A DNA stretch of 64,000 nucleotides from Eleginops maclovinus (GCF_036324505.1 NC_086360.1:19088261-19152260); one strand, 5' to 3'; positions 51,901-64,000 are shown, counted from the stretch's first letter. Numbers and translations are program-made. The notes: generated by a model from the letters alone, not told the origin.

Positions 51901-54900
51901 CTCGGTAAACATAGGCAACCAAAAATCCACATATCAAGAGCACCATTTACATTTTATTTAACATTTGTTTAACTGAGTAACAAAATATAAAGTTTAAATG
52001 CAACAACTCATCCTAATTTGGACGGGTTATTTGCCAGGGTTTGCTTTGATTAGTAACCAGGAGAGTTCAGGAGGTTGCTGCTGACAGCCAAGAAAAAGTC
52101 TGACTCATAATACGGCCAACTGTCAACATGTCAACGTGCTGTGCTGTAAAGGTCCATAATGTACACAGGGAAAGCTGTCATTCTCCAGGAATACAGGGTG
52201 TTCAGGACCCCCCACTGAGAAGAAACAAGGTCATATGAGTTTTAGTCCCTTCATCTGTGTGAACGGTCATAACATTTCAAATGTAGTTGTGGCTTTATTG
52301 TATTTGCTGCTTTTATTTAATGTGTGACTCTGACTATTAATCATCTTTATATAATGATTAACTACTGCACATGGTTATTTAAATAATGCCAGGGTGTGTG
52401 TTTCAATGGTAGTTTGTTTAAAGTTGTATCACAGGAAAATGACTCAGAGTCTCTGTGTAAACAAACATCATTTCGAACAAATGTTCAATTACGTTCCATA
52501 AATAATAAATTAAGGAGGCTTGTGCATTCAAGTGGAATGAGGTTTGGGTATTATAGAACCATTGAACTGTATAGAAACATAACATAATACACGCCATTTT
52601 TCTTATGGGAACGAGAAACATCTGCTGAGAAAACAAGTGTTCCACATGAATGTGAGAGCATCTGTGTACTTTACCATTTCATAAATCTACTTTGCAGGCA
52701 ATTAATTTAGGAGAATGCAGAGAGCAGCCAGTGTCTGAAGGAAGATAAGGCAGTAATGAGCTTCTGTTAATGAGAGAAAAAAAGCTGAGCACTCTGCCTG
52801 TGAAAGGCTGACTGTGAAGTTAGAGCAACACTGCAGCAACAGCAACACTGGGGCACAGAAACTGTTTCTAGAGAAAGCTATGGTGACAATTCCTATCACG
52901 TTCACACTATCAGCCATCTCAGCCATTGCTGGGCTTGCTTTGACATTACAGACAGCTTCAGTGCACAGAGGAGGAAGTCCGACCATCAAATGGCCTGGGC
53001 CAGCATTTTTCCTTTAAGCAAGCCTCTAAAAAGTGTCATATCTACTTTGGGTTTTGAATGTCTGATTTGCTTGCTCGTAACAAACAAGAGGAGTGCTTCT
53101 CAAATGTTGAGCACTCAGGGTTTGGAGAGTGATAGACAGCTGAAGGGTGGGGATAAGAGGATGCACTGGGAGAGCTCTAGTGTTGAAAATGTTGAGAGAG
53201 GTGAGTGCTACAGTCTTTAGGGAGTTTTTCTTTTTGCTCTGCTCTTTATAAAACAGCCTCTGAGTTGACTTTCACCTTTGTTGGACTGTACCGCAGCTCA
53301 ACAAAAAGTTCTTTGACTTGTGACACAAACAAGAAAGCCCAGACCTCTGGAGCTGCGAGTGATAAGTAACCTGAGCTCCCTTACCTTCTGAAGAACTTCA
53401 ATCTCCTGCTGCTTTGCATTGAGTACAGCCAAGGCCTGCTCATGCTCCAACTCTAGCTGCTGCCTCCGCTCTGCAGCCTCGCGCATATGCTGTCCGCAGG
53501 GGGTGCAGGGGTGGAGAGCCAGGAATGGGTGGGTTTAAAGGGGGGTGGGGGGGCAGGGGGGTAGAGAGGGCTGCTGTTAGTGGAACTAAAAATCCAACAA
53601 CACTGACCCAACACAAAATGCATCTCCAGTCTTCAACTCCACAATAAGAGACAACACAGGTGTTACACACACATCACACATACAGAGGCTGTTAACAGTG
53701 TAGTGACCTTTAAACCCTAAAAAACAAGGAAAGACATAAACTATGCCACAGGAAGTGTCATGTGAGGACAGTTTATGTTCCATGATCTGCTAGAGAGATC
53801 TTTTTTGCACAAAAGGTGCCTATGGACGAGGACTAGAGATGCTTTGCTTTGTGAACATAAAAACTAACATCAATCCACAGTCAGGTTTGCTGCCCCCTTT
53901 AGGTAACACAATACCTGTTACAAGTCAGGTTACTATTTGAAAAGCTGTCCTCAGCGATGTTGTCTTCATATGATCAATACAGGGTTTTACGTTACATGAA
54001 AAGGGTGAGCAAACTCCATAGCGTGCTCGTACTCGTCTGTGGTCATCCAGGACAACAAAAGAAGCCATACAATACAAGGGACTGAATGCTAGGCTCTCCA
54101 TAACACAATTTGCCTGTGTCATACAGTCTCATCACTACTATGTGAATACATTGTGACATTGTCAAGTGAGAAAAGCAAATGACATTTTCATGCCAGTATA
54201 AATTAGGTTTAAGATAAGTAATGTCATCAAACATGTGGGTGACATTATCATCATGAAGGGTGACCCAGTCTCCCTTTATCTCCTTTGCCAACCCCTCCCA
54301 TCATCATACAGCCAAACTCTTTGTCCTGCCTCATGCAAAAAAAAACACATTCCACAGTGCTGTGGTCATATAGCCAGGTGACCATTCGTATGTCTAGAAT
54401 GCAGCACACGGATAAAGGGACAGATAAGCACAGCCACTGAGGTGGACAAAAAGCATTCAGAATGGGATTGAGTAGGACTACTCCCTAACAGATGGACGTA
54501 GCAGCGATACCTTATAAATCTAGCAGGGGGAGAGGGGAAAGGGGGGGGTGGGGAGGGAGAGCAGGACAACATGAAAGGGCGGAATAGGAAAGGGAAGGGC
54601 GGAGGGGGAGGCGGACTGCTCCAAGCTTCTACTCTGTCAGAGCTCCTGGTCAGACCTCCCAACACGACACTGGAAGGCAACAGACATGTCAGGGACATTA
54701 GACAGTCAAGCGGAAGATAACCAGATGGAGGTAGTGTAGCACAGGTAGGAGAAGAGGTACGGGCAAAAGGGTTAGGCTCCATTAAAGAAAAACCTGAATT
54801 AGAATCCCGGGATGGACGGAGAACCAGAACTAAGAAATGGTGCGGTCAGGTCTACCCTTGGAGCTGGCTTTCTCACCTTGAGCACCTGCTCTAGGTTCTC

Positions 54901-57900
54901 CAGTTTGCCTTGGAGCTGGTTCCTCTCCCACAGGGCTAAATCTCTCTCCTGCGTCACAGCACCAAGGGTCTCTTTGAGCTGGGCATACTCAGACTTCACC
55001 TGTGCAGACAGAACAAGCAAGGAGCAGAGACACTGAGTTTCAGAGTAAAGCTGTACTGCTTTTGCTGATTTTAGCCTTTTTAGGAATACTCTCAGTTTCA
55101 TGTATTTTTTGCAGATGAAAAGGAGTGGTCTTTCTCCTGCTCCATTACTGATGTTCTTGTTTTCTTTTAACAAACTAAAGTTTAACATTTGAATATGAAA
55201 ATGCTTAGATATTGGATTCTTATTTTAACAGTGAATAAAATGTATAAATCGATGGACAATGTTTGCATTTACTCCTCTACTTTCTTGGAAACAGACAAGT
55301 TTAGTCCTGAGCAGGCCTTTCCTTCATGGAACATTTAAACAGGTACCCTGTGGAGTGTTATTGTAAACAAAACACATTTTGTTTAAATTCTGAGTGTAAG
55401 CACTGCTGTGTACATGACTCTCCTTCCACACATAACCTTTGCACCTGAAACCACCATTGCATACATCCATTCATTAAATCAGCATAGTAGTGTGAAACTA
55501 TGAGCAGGAATCTCTACTGCTTAATCCATGTGCTCAATAAATAAACACAATAGATGCCTGTTTGTCAAACATTGTAACTTGTGCTGACAAATAGCACAGG
55601 TTTTTTTTAAGGGTCCCTCAAAAAAAGTTTACCATGAACTAACCTACCATGTTGGCAATGATGAAACCCATTAACAGCTTTACATTACACATCATTGCAG
55701 ACTATAATAACAGAGTATTCACAAGAAGGTGGTGTTAGGCAAAAGTCAATGAAGCGCAAGAGCTGATTAACACTAAGCAACTAAAGATAGAGGGGTGTTA
55801 CAGAGCCATCATCTCAAATAAATAACTACTAATTATATTGTGGTTTAACAAGTCAACAACCAGGTGTCTTCTGTTATTCAATAGCTGGTAGATTGACAAT
55901 TGACAACAGTATCCAAGCATTACCGCAGTGCCTCATTAACAGTTTGCCAATTGTTTCCTTTTTTGTTACATCATTCAGGATAATCCAATTCAGAATCATA
56001 ACAATGCCAAACTGTCTTAAAAAAAAAAATCTGAAGCCAGTGCATTTTCATAAAATATAGAGAGAAGACTGAATACCAAACGCTACCTAGACAAGCTATT
56101 GGAATGATTTCCATTGTATTGCTGTTCCTATTTTTCCTGGGAGTCACTTTTGACTTCAAGCACTTTGCTGTAAAAAAAAAAGTGCTTTAATGCCACTAAA
56201 GCATTAAAAGCATTTAAAAACAGACAGAAACTCTTGTAGCCAGATGTGGGAATTGTCTGGTTTCAGTAATAAAAGCCTTTGAATATTATAATAATGCAAG
56301 AGTAACATAATTCACTGACTCCCACGGCTGTAGACCAAAACATTAATAAATTATTCAATCTTTATTGTTAACCAAGCACCAAGAAATCAATTGACTGAAG
56401 CACATTCAATTAAGATATGAAGCAATTCAACACGTATGAGGTCTATGCTGCCATTATGAACAATGTATACAAAATCTGACTCTTTCTATTTCGACATATT
56501 TTCCATAATCCATCTCCCACACAGTTTTATTATTACTTAAGAGGCAGGATTTTTCAATCAGCTTTTTAAAAAGGCCCCTAATCGGCAGTGAGATGACTGG
56601 TTCCTGCAGCTGTAATGTGGCAAAGCCGCTTCCACAGAGCAGCCATGAATGACTAATGATTCCTTGAGGAGGGCGTTTCAACAAACACCAGCAAAGCAAA
56701 ACACAAACAGAAAGCGGTGAGTCTGCCTCTGAAGCGCCCGCCTCTTCACAGCAAAATATCTGCATGGATAGAAGTGCCTGTCAGGACTAATGTAGACGGA
56801 TCGAACGAACCTATATTGGATTGAGCAGAAACAGGTCAATAGTCTATTATGGGTAGAGGGAGGTGCTGTTTGTAGCCCAACCCACTTCATTCAAAGATGA
56901 TAGGGATCAGAACACGGGGATGTAAGCGAGGGCTAATATCCGCACTGCCCTGCAGAAAACTGCTCTCATATCCGTCAGTGTGATAGCATTTCAGGCTAGC
57001 TGCTCCAGGAGCCGCCCTAGTCCTGATAAGACATCAATAACCAGCATCCCACCCTTCTTTACCCCAACAGCAGCTACCTGCCAATCAGCTCCTTTAGGAA
57101 ATTGCTTTCCTGTCCATAGAGGGAGGCGTGTTGCTCTTTGTTTGTTTATCTGCTCTAACTTTATGTTATCAGCTCTGAAGGCTTTTGAGGTCTGGGGGCT
57201 AAGGAACGTGATGGGGTTTTAACAGAAGTGGAGGCTTGTTGCTTTCATTTATATGCCTAGAATTGGAAAAAAACGGCTCCATCTATGAAGAATCCTAAGG
57301 CTGTTTTGGCTTACAGTGTGACCCAGAAAACATCAGACACCATCTGATAGAGTGTTAGTGTAAAGACCCCAGAGGTCGTGGCCTATGAAGAAACAATACT
57401 GACTGCAGACATGTCAGCAGCACTGTGGGGCTTGTGTCCAAAACTGAAAGCATGCTAACATGGGAATGTTTTTGGTTAAATCTTTACTTTCTTTGTTTAG
57501 CGTCTTGGCATGCTTTTGCTAATCAGCACCAAATGCAAAGTAGAGCAAGGGATGATAGGAGTGTCATTCGTCTGTCATTTCCAAGTATTTAGGACAAAAA
57601 GTAAATGTTGACCCGATAGTGGCCCTATAATAAATGTTTAGGGATCAACGAAGCAACCACAATAAATCTTCAATGCAATATGAATGTCTTTACCACAATT
57701 GATGCTATCCGTCTAAGAGTTGTCACTACATGTCGCTCAAAATCTCTTTGCTGTGCTTAAGGAGTATTTAGGGGATCACAGAAGTCATTAGGATCCTCCC
57801 CTGGGAATCATGAATATCTGTACCAAAACAAATAGGGCATGTGCTGAACTAAAGGTGAGCTGAAAATGAAAAACAAATAGATAGCTCATACACTGCAAGG

Positions 57901-58494
57901 CTCCGATGTTCTCACAAACACACACACACAAACAGAAACACAGACAAACAAACAACAAACACTTACACCACTGCACATGATACCTACTGTAGGTTCAATT
58001 AATAAAACAGGATCTGAGACCTGGAGTGTGACAGCTTTTGTTTTGTTTACCAACATGTACAAAAACATATTCAATAGTTGTTTATGTACAGTAGGTATAC
58101 AGGAAGATATATTTCAAACGTGTAAAGAAACTCCAAGTGGAACTGAGGAAAAAGTCCGGAATAACGGAAGTCTCTCAGATTCATCCTCTGCTGACAACAA
58201 ATGTCAATCAATAGTTATGATATTTTAGTGAGACAGGGAGTCTAAAAGACCAACAGAAAAACATCGTCCACCATCGAGCGTTAAACATGTTTTCCGTCTG
58301 ATCGCAGGACCTATACAAGCTCAAACTCACTATGAGTGTAACTGGAGACGCTCCAAGATGTATCTCGTCAAACATTTAGAAACCGAGACCTTTTTATCTC
58401 TTACCTTTTCATATTCAGATGTCTTGTTGCTACTGTTATACAACTGGAGGTTCAAGTGTTTGTTCTCGTGGAGGAAATCTTGAAGCTCATTCTC
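29687..58494 (-). CDS. rimbp2: RIMS-binding protein 2 (active-zone scaffold), 5'-partial, 23 exons
   Basis: Presynaptic scaffold that links RIM proteins and voltage-gated calcium channels at the active zone through its SH3 domains (known for the family). Exons in transcript order: 58405-58494, 54877-54999, 53385-53489, 51239-51289, 47785-47992, 47057-47205, 46732-46811, 45731-45840, 44785-45654, 41976-42127, 40842-41483, 40335-40484, 39724-39885, 37469-38236, 36279-36387, 35653-35778, 34208-34389, 33809-33977, 33600-33662 (optional), 33219-33322, 31516-31587, 30549-30683, 29687-29713. They sum to 4647 bases, 1548 codons plus TAA, without a break in phase. The first exon seen starts in phase 0 inside the coiled-coil region, so the start codon lies beyond 64000. 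The order coiled coil, SH3, FN3, SH3, SH3 and the tail ending KKSVHFTP identify RIMBP2 rather than TSPOAP1. Confidence 0.95.
32270..33090. mobile_element. fold-back repeat in a rimbp2 intron
   Basis: The segment near 32300-32365 (GGTTAGCTTAGCTTGAACTA then AAGACTTGAAGCAGG) is the diverged inverse of 32930-32990 (GCTAAGCTAAGCTAACC preceded by CCTGCTATTTCC). Both arms resemble a dispersed teleost repeat. This suggests an old non-autonomous DNA element about 0.8 kb long. The ends are approximate. Confidence 0.5.
33600..33662 (-). CDS. rimbp2: candidate 21-codon basic cassette exon of rimbp2
   Basis: On the - strand the segment is flanked by a pyrimidine-rich acceptor ending gtaaag and a donor G|gtctgt. 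It enters and leaves in phase 1, exactly fitting between exons 33809-33977 and 33219-33322, which also join correctly without it. It encodes [20 protein letters not shown] plus R, a strongly basic insert in the SH3-II/SH3-III linker. No stop is introduced. It could still be chance intronic sequence. Confidence 0.5.
35653..40484 (-). CDS. rimbp2: rimbp2 linker exons with large symmetric 768-base exon
   Basis: Exons 40335-40484 ([20 protein letters not shown]), 39724-39885 ([20 protein letters not shown]), 37469-38236, 36279-36387 and 35653-35778. The first two match the conserved RIMBP2 linker. The 768-base exon encodes 256 low-complexity polar residues rich in Arg and Ser ([19 protein letters not shown] onward). 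Its acceptor, ctgaag|GCG, has a poor pyrimidine tract, and an alternative in-phase acceptor exists 15 bases further in. An in-frame TGA just upstream limits any extension. The first three exons are multiples of three and could be spliced independently. Confidence 0.88.
40842..42127 (-). CDS. rimbp2: rimbp2 third FN3 domain and proline-rich linker
   Basis: Exon 41976-42127 encodes [20 protein letters not shown] and IRWKPPPL, followed by [15 protein letters not shown]. Exon 40842-41483 completes the FN3 fold ([20 protein letters not shown]). It then runs into about 100 residues rich in proline and histidine, and ends with the conserved [15 protein letters not shown] and [12 protein letters not shown]. 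The linker's His/Pro richness is greater than I recall for mammalian RIMBP2. The exon is 642 bases, exactly 214 codons. Confidence 0.93.
42128..44784 (-). other. rimbp2 intron
   Basis: Only the (CA)n tract at 42886-42961 stands out. I see no exon with matching phase here. Confidence 0.7.
42886..42961. repeat. (CA)n microsatellite in a rimbp2 intron
   Basis: About 37 AC units with two CACG interruptions, in the intron between exons 44785-45654 and 41976-42127. Confidence 0.97.
44785..47205 (-). CDS. rimbp2: rimbp2 SH3-I and first two FN3 domains
   Basis: Exons 47057-47205, 46732-46811, 45731-45840 and 44785-45654. SH3-I begins at [20 protein letters not shown] and continues through the ALYDY-equivalent, the [26 protein letters not shown] core and its conserved tryptophan-free variant. 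The 870-base exon then holds a serine-rich linker, [18 protein letters not shown], and FN3 modules with [41 protein letters not shown] and [13 protein letters not shown]3 modules in this family sit between SH3-I and the linker. Confidence 0.95.
47541..47763 (+). repeat. dispersed teleost repeat next to rimbp2 exon 47785-47992
   Basis: Contains AGCCCAAAATCACAAATT, ACAACACCCTCGGTCCT and GAGGAGGGATCAGTTTCCCA, a pattern I recognise from many fish genomes as an interspersed repeat. It ends about 20 bases from the splice donor of a rimbp2 coiled-coil exon. Confidence 0.55.
47785..58494 (-). CDS. rimbp2: rimbp2 coiled-coil exons
   Basis: Five exons (58405-58494, 54877-54999, 53385-53489, 51239-51289, 47785-47992) encode a glutamate/lysine-rich helical region. 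Segments include [53 protein letters not shown] and [20 protein letters not shown]. Hydrophobic residues are spaced as heptads, consistent with a coiled coil. The first four exons are multiples of three in phase 0, so each could be skipped without a frameshift. The 17-codon exon at 51239-51289 is the likeliest alternative one. Introns here reach 5 kb. Confidence 0.93.
47993..51238 (-). other. rimbp2 intron
   Basis: AT-rich with no recognised element. A purine-rich patch at 48020-48110 on the + strand is the pyrimidine tract preceding the exon on the far side. A run of C is present near 51211. Confidence 0.65.
54526..54560. repeat. G-run cluster in a rimbp2 intron
   Basis: At least four G-runs of four or more within 35 bases on the + strand, a possible G-quadruplex. 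The rimbp2 transcript carries the complementary C-rich strand. Confidence 0.6.
55000..58404 (-). other. rimbp2 intron
   Basis: No exon or recognisable mobile element seen. A short CA-rich stretch lies at about 57917-57960. Confidence 0.65.
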
Positions 58495-61400
58495 CTAGAC
58501 AAAAGAGGCATAAAGAAAACAAACAGTGTTTAGAAACCAAGAAGTCACCATTAGATTGAACCAGAGCGCAGCACTCAAACCCAGCATGTTGTTAGCAATA
58601 GCCATGCATAATTTATCTTAGGAGACTGCTCAATGTTCTCTATGTTATAGAAGCTGCCATTCAAGCCACTACAGTGAGACAATAATAAGTGTTACAAATG
58701 TCATAAATCTTGATGTATTTAACAGGCTGGAATAGTTGCAAAAGGAAACCATGAAACGTTTTTTCTTCAAGCTCTCAGTTAGTGGATGTAAATCAAAGAG
58801 CTTCCTTTCACCACAAGGAACTCGAACTGAGGGGGGGAAAATTCTTCATTGCAGAGGAGGAAAACTTAATTACATTCAATCATCAGTCGTGAGGCGTACT
58901 GTGGATGCAATTTGCTATGTCAACTGGAGAGTTCTCAGAGATGTGCAATTCACTGCAGCTACAGCAGCATGTAGGCCAATTGTTGTTCTTGTCGGGAGCT
59001 AAGAAACCTACTGGCTCATGCATGATAAATTTACTGTAAATACAGTGTTCCTAATGGCTAGTGATGGCGAGCCTGCTCCTTCCCCCTCATGTTTTAGTTA
59101 TGAGGAATGTTTCAGAGGGAGAATGGATAGAGCACAGAGTAAAGACTTGAGTAAAGAAATGCATGCAAGGGAACACATGTTAACAGATTAGAACATGTTG
59201 TGGTGATGTCCATAAAACATTGTAAAATGGCATGTGTTGTCTGCTAAATGCACACAAAGGTGCAAGTGAAGGGAAGAAGTATTGCTCACAGAATACATTG
59301 TGTCACATTCAAGGTAAATCATAAATGCAATGATGGCCGATTTACATTATCTGCTTCATTTTTGAGATCCTGTCACTGGGACACTGGAGTACAACAGAGT
59401 CATGGTTAATGTCCTTGTGGAAACACCTTTGCTTTTGCTTCTTTGTAAACTCCTAATTTCTGCTGTGAGGAAAGATTTCAGCTGTATATGTCAATTGATG
59501 AGGTCACTTAATTGCATATTGCTACCAGGTGGTGTAAGTCTACAAGTAGTATACTAAGTGCAGAAAAACACATTCAACACCCTAACTTGACAATGCCAAA
59601 GTAGCACCTGTCACTCACAAGGTTAACCTGTGGAAGAAAATACTCTACATTACTTTAAATGGTATCGCAGAAGACTTGAACTAGCAATGGAGAGTATAAA
59701 CTGACCAGGAAAATGTTACCTCAAGTTAAAAAACCAAGATGGTCACTTTCTTCTTTTCAGGCACAGATGTTGCCAGTTGCCTTTTATACAGAATTATAGG
59801 GTCTAATAAGCAAACATTAGATTGTTAGTAATACATTTTGACTATGGTTTATGGGAATGTATGACTATAACAGAATTAGAAATTAGTGTTGACATAATCA
59901 ATAACATACCCTTTACTTATACTAAAACGATACTGTATTATCACAGGGCAAATAAACATATTATATAAAATACTGGCTTTTACTGAAACAAAGTTAAGTA
60001 ATATTTGTAATTCTTGGAGGGGCTGAAAATCCTGACAAAAAGTGTTTCAAATCATGCATCATTATCCAGCTTTATTTGAACATATCCATACTAGTTCAAG
60101 CATTACTGCCACCACTCACAACTTCTATAATAACATCAATAATAATAACATGGACTGCATGAGGAGAAATTCAGTAGTCACATATGCATGCCATAGAGGA
60201 GAGAACTGTCAAGGACAAGCAGTGATAAGTAAACAACAGCCTGGAGAAAGTACCAAAGTCACACATGAGATCTGCTGCTTTTTTTCATTCATTTCATTTC
60301 TGTCACGTCCCCAAAAATTATTGGCATTTCAACCTGCATCAATTGCGTGCAGTCAATTTTAATGCTTCCAGTACAAGCACTAGATTGCATTGGCATTCCT
60401 ATTCATATCCATTGATCCTTCAATTCGAAGCTAATGTGGGCTGGCTTAGCCTCCAGGTGTTCATTCTGAAGGACACACAGCAACTGAGAGCTAACATTAC
60501 TCTGTATGCACACTGATGGGAACAGTGGACATAAATGCTTGTGAAATTAAAGCCTGTTGTTGATTTAGGCATTTCAACATGACTGCCATTCTAATCTCAA
60601 ACCCTTTTTTGGAATTTGGATGCGACGACACACTTGTAGTGAAGCAAAACCAAATTGTCTCGAACACAGAGAATCAGCTGTTTCTTTGTCCTGTACTGTC
60701 GACTTGTTAACGCTTTAAAGAGATCAGAATACGTCATAATCCCTTGGCAGGACACATTTTTATGGAGAGCCTATGAGCCCAGCGAGGGAGAGAATCCCAT
60801 GCAGAATAAATTGTGGCCTACATTGAGCTGCCTCCAACATTATTCAGCTGAGGTTTTCTGCTGAGGTGTGATTAACCATTTGAGACTTGCTTTGAATACT
60901 AACACAAATGTACAAAGAAAATGTACGCACCCTACATTCAGTTTGATTAATGAGCTGTAAGGCTTTAGGGGCTGGAAAATAGTAAAATAACTCCATCGTA
61001 TAAACAGAAAGTGTAACTGACGAGAAATAGGACGACATTGACCAACATACATGTTGTTTAGTGGAGTTTACTATGTGCAATTTGTAGGAGAAAAAACAAC
61101 TACAACTTGAAATACAACACATGATTGTGTAGAGATAAACAGTTATAGATGTATTGGATGGTTGGATATATAATACACCATCCTATTTATAGGCCTGGGG
61201 TGTGTCTGAGCAGTGCAGAGGCGGTTGTGTGTTTTGCCCAGACATGATCTGAGTCAGCCTGTTGTGTTAGAGCTGTGTGTTTAATTTTGACAAGCCTGAC
61301 AGATGAATCAACTCCGCCATTTAACACCGGAGCAGAGCAAACATTTCATCCACTTACTCCCTGCTCTGTAGACTCAGTGCAAGCAGCATCATTTGCTCTG

Positions 61401-64000
61401 GTTCAGTATAGACAACCTCCACTCTCACAAGCTCTGGTTGCATCGACAACATTTCTTCAACCAAATTGAAATATTTGTGTTTAGAGATTAAAACTCAACA
61501 GTTTACATAGAAGCTGAAAGAAGTGATCATTTGCCATGTACCAAAGCATTTATCAGAATGTAACTTGTACAATTTGTCTCGCACAATGCAAACTGGGCTA
61601 CTGTAAAGTGCTAAATCTGCCATAAATACAGAAGAAAAGAAGAAGAAGAAGAAGTGTTATTTGGTTATTGGGAGAATTCAATTCATTCACTTGCTTAAAG
61701 ATGGAGTATAGAAGAATAAAACGTGGTACTTCTGTCTCTTAATAGATAATAGATAGATTATAATACAACTTTCAAGATGGACCCACATTGTGTCCTGGGA
61801 GCAATATTTGCTTTCTTGCAGTTCTTTCTAATTAAGCAGCTATCTCTGCAGCACACACTTCTCCTGCTGTCTTTAAACAGGGGCGAGTGCCCTGGATTCC
61901 ACCGGCGCAGCTGGAGCCGGAGATGATCTTCATAATTATGAGCAGGATTTTCTTTTTAAACAACTAGGTCTAAAACACAGCCACACGTCTTGAAAATTGT
62001 GTTATTAGTCAAACTATATTAACCATGGTAAAAATAAATGTGGCGCTTTAGCACCAGAGAGTACAAACACATTTTTTTTTAAAACCACATACTCATGACA
62101 GCAGCAAAGACATACATGATGCATTGCTATAGCGATTGGGAAATTTTAAGATTTATTTGGAATGTCAGTGTCCATGTAAACATACCTACTGTTGTACTTA
62201 TGATTACTTTAACCTTATAAGCCAAAATCTTACTCTGTTTCTTTATCCAAACCATTTGCACTAAATGTATATAAGCTATTATGTGGCTTTAAACCTTGCC
62301 CTACCCTGACGACTAATTTCGCTGCTTGTAACATTGAATTTCGTGGGTCGAAAAACCTTTACTAAGTAAATTTGGGGAATGTCAAGATGCCAACAATGTG
62401 ATTGCACTGTTACCGGATGCACAGTCAAATTGTATCGAGTCCTGTTGCATTGTGCAATGTAAAAGTACATACTGCATTTCCCTTACACTGGACTTGCGGT
62501 CCTCTGCATACCGTTTAAGCTTAAGTGCCCCTTAAGCACTGTCCAGCACGGTGAACACATCAATATAACGAATCACAAACATCCAGTTCAAGGCCATCTT
62601 GAAGAGTTGCAGCACATTAACAGCGTGCAATCTGATTTAACCGTACTGTGCAAAAAGGAAAAAGCAAAACCAAAAAACATTAAGAAAAAGGAGACATCTT
62701 GAAATTGATTCCTGACATTTGTGTTTTGCACGCCATGTGTCCAAGTACTAAGAGCTGCCAATCCCGCCTTTGACAGAAGGTGTTGTTGCTTACCACGGCT
62801 CCTCGTGAAAGTTAAGCCGACAATGATGGAAAGCATTTCCACGGTTACTGAGTTCAACTTCAGAGCACAGCTCCACAGTCCAGTCTGAGGACCTGTTGAG
62901 ACTGCCTGCTGACTGCCTAAGCGGTAATCTTCGATTAGTACCGATACAAATTTGAGCCACGCTGGCATAGCAGATGCTTGTCACCATGGTAACGGGCATT
63001 TAATGCTAGGAGAGCAAACTCCTCTGTTAATGTATACCAAATACGCAGGAAGGTGGAAGTGCCAGATGGCTATGCCAGTGTTTACCGTCACTCACACACT
63101 CAGTGTTTATACATATGACGGATGAATTCTCTATGAGGAGACATTGCGTTAATACCATCTAGAACAGGGTTGTCCAAACTTTTTTCACAGAGGGAAAATA
63201 TACGGAGAGCTGGGCCACTTATAGAGGTGAATATTGCCTCATAAGTTAAGTTATAAGTTAGCAAAATCAATCAAACGTAGGTGAATAATGCACGATACTT
63301 TTAAATGCTTTAAGGAAAAACAGCCTACATCACATCTCTCTTTAGGGTTTCATTTATTTTGTTGGCAGCTCATTCCTTAAAACAGAAGCCTCAGATTGCT
63401 GATAACAAGAGTAAACATGGAGATTTAATTTCAAGCTTGTTACAGAAATAAGTTATTGGGATTTTTTTTATCAACTAAGATTTGTTAGAAAATGTTTTAA
63501 ATTCTAAATGAATACATTTATTTGAAAATTGGGCTCATTAATATATTTGAATATATATATTTGAGAAGTACAATATAAGAAAAGCAAAAGTTTAATTTGT
63601 GGGCCATATTCCATTATACTTTTAGAATTTGCTGAGGGCCGATTCAAAATGGCCTGCAGGCCACATTTGGCCCCCGGGCCGTAGTTTGGACACCCCTGAT
63701 CTATAAGTTTAAAACCTTGGCAAGAGAATTTCCTTATTTATTCCTGAATATGCTTTCATTGTTTACCTAATAGACCATTCAAATCCACTATCAGAGCTGT
63801 CGCTAACATCTGCACCTTATTCTGTACGTGCACACTTAAGTATTACCTGAGAAGGAGAAGAACAGAGGAAGGACTAAAAGGTGAACCAGTGAGAACCAAG
63901 CAGGGAGTGACATTACTGTCAACTCGCCATCCCCTCACAATAGTTTACATTGGTCTTGTCTGTGTTTGTGTCTCTGTTCTGGAAGCTCAGTGCAGGAGGA
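58495..64000 (-). other. rimbp2 upstream intron, open at the window edge
   Basis: Contains the hAT MITE at 63165-63698, a short (GAA)n at about 61633-61653 and a weak candidate microexon at 63847-63873. The first coding exons and promoter of rimbp2 must lie beyond the window. Confidence 0.65.
63165..63698 (+). mobile_element. non-autonomous hAT (MITE), copy 2
   Basis: Second copy of the family seen at 18765-19246. Termini CAGGGTTGTCCAAACT and AGTTTGGACACCCCTG are near-perfect inverted repeats. The flanks ATCTAGAA and ATCTATAA match at seven of eight positions, an aged hAT target duplication. It is about 50 bases longer than copy 1, partly through small internal insertions. It lies in the upstream intron of rimbp2. 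Confidence 0.9.

Noticed and set aside
61870..61935. GC-rich patch looking like a + strand exon after an acag
   Set aside because: No matching donor, start or neighbouring exon; could equally be a conserved non-coding element.

Overview
The window is vertebrate nuclear DNA, almost certainly from a ray-finned (teleost) fish. It is AT-rich and intron-rich, carries long (CA)n microsatellites, and holds hAT-type MITEs and an L2-type LINE of the kind common in fish genomes. Two real genes are recognisable, in convergent (tail-to-tail) order: piwil1 on the + strand and rimbp2 on the - strand. From memory the same pair is adjacent on human 12q24.33, so this looks like conserved vertebrate synteny.

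Positions 1-12264 show no coding sequence I can support and are probably upstream intergenic DNA of piwil1. They contain fragments of dispersed repeats, a near-perfect 75-base hairpin, a 26-base palindrome and a (CA)n tract of about 64 units. Between 12265 and 13966, in the presumed promoter or first intron of piwil1, lie three diverged tandem repeat units and a degenerate hAT transposon with exact 8-base target-site duplications.

piwil1 occupies 13992-25947 as 20 coding exons that I joined by splice sites and reading phase into one 853-codon frame. The RG-rich N-terminus, PAZ region and complete D-D-H catalytic triad are all present. Intron 12 carries a hAT MITE and an intact L2-clade LINE with a 1102-codon endonuclease/reverse-transcriptase ORF. 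The LINE's (TTA)n tail runs directly into the splice acceptor of exon 13. A gene whose product silences transposons has therefore been invaded at several of its own splice borders. One intron uses a GC donor.

rimbp2 runs from 58494 down to 29687 on the - strand, with its 5' part beyond position 64000. I resolved 22 constitutive exons plus one optional 63-base cassette, all in phase, 1548 codons in total. In order they encode coiled coils, SH3-I, two to three FN3 domains, a long proline/serine/arginine-rich linker, SH3-II, SH3-III and the conserved C-terminal tail ending KKSVHFTP. A possible alternative last exon lies downstream at 28040-28195. The region 26.1-29.7 kb is probably the rimbp2 3' UTR, whose poly(A) signal faces that of piwil1 across about 30 bases.

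The two genes do not share a pathway: piwil1 is a germline piRNA effector and rimbp2 a presynaptic active-zone scaffold. I saw no rRNA, tRNA or CRISPR array.
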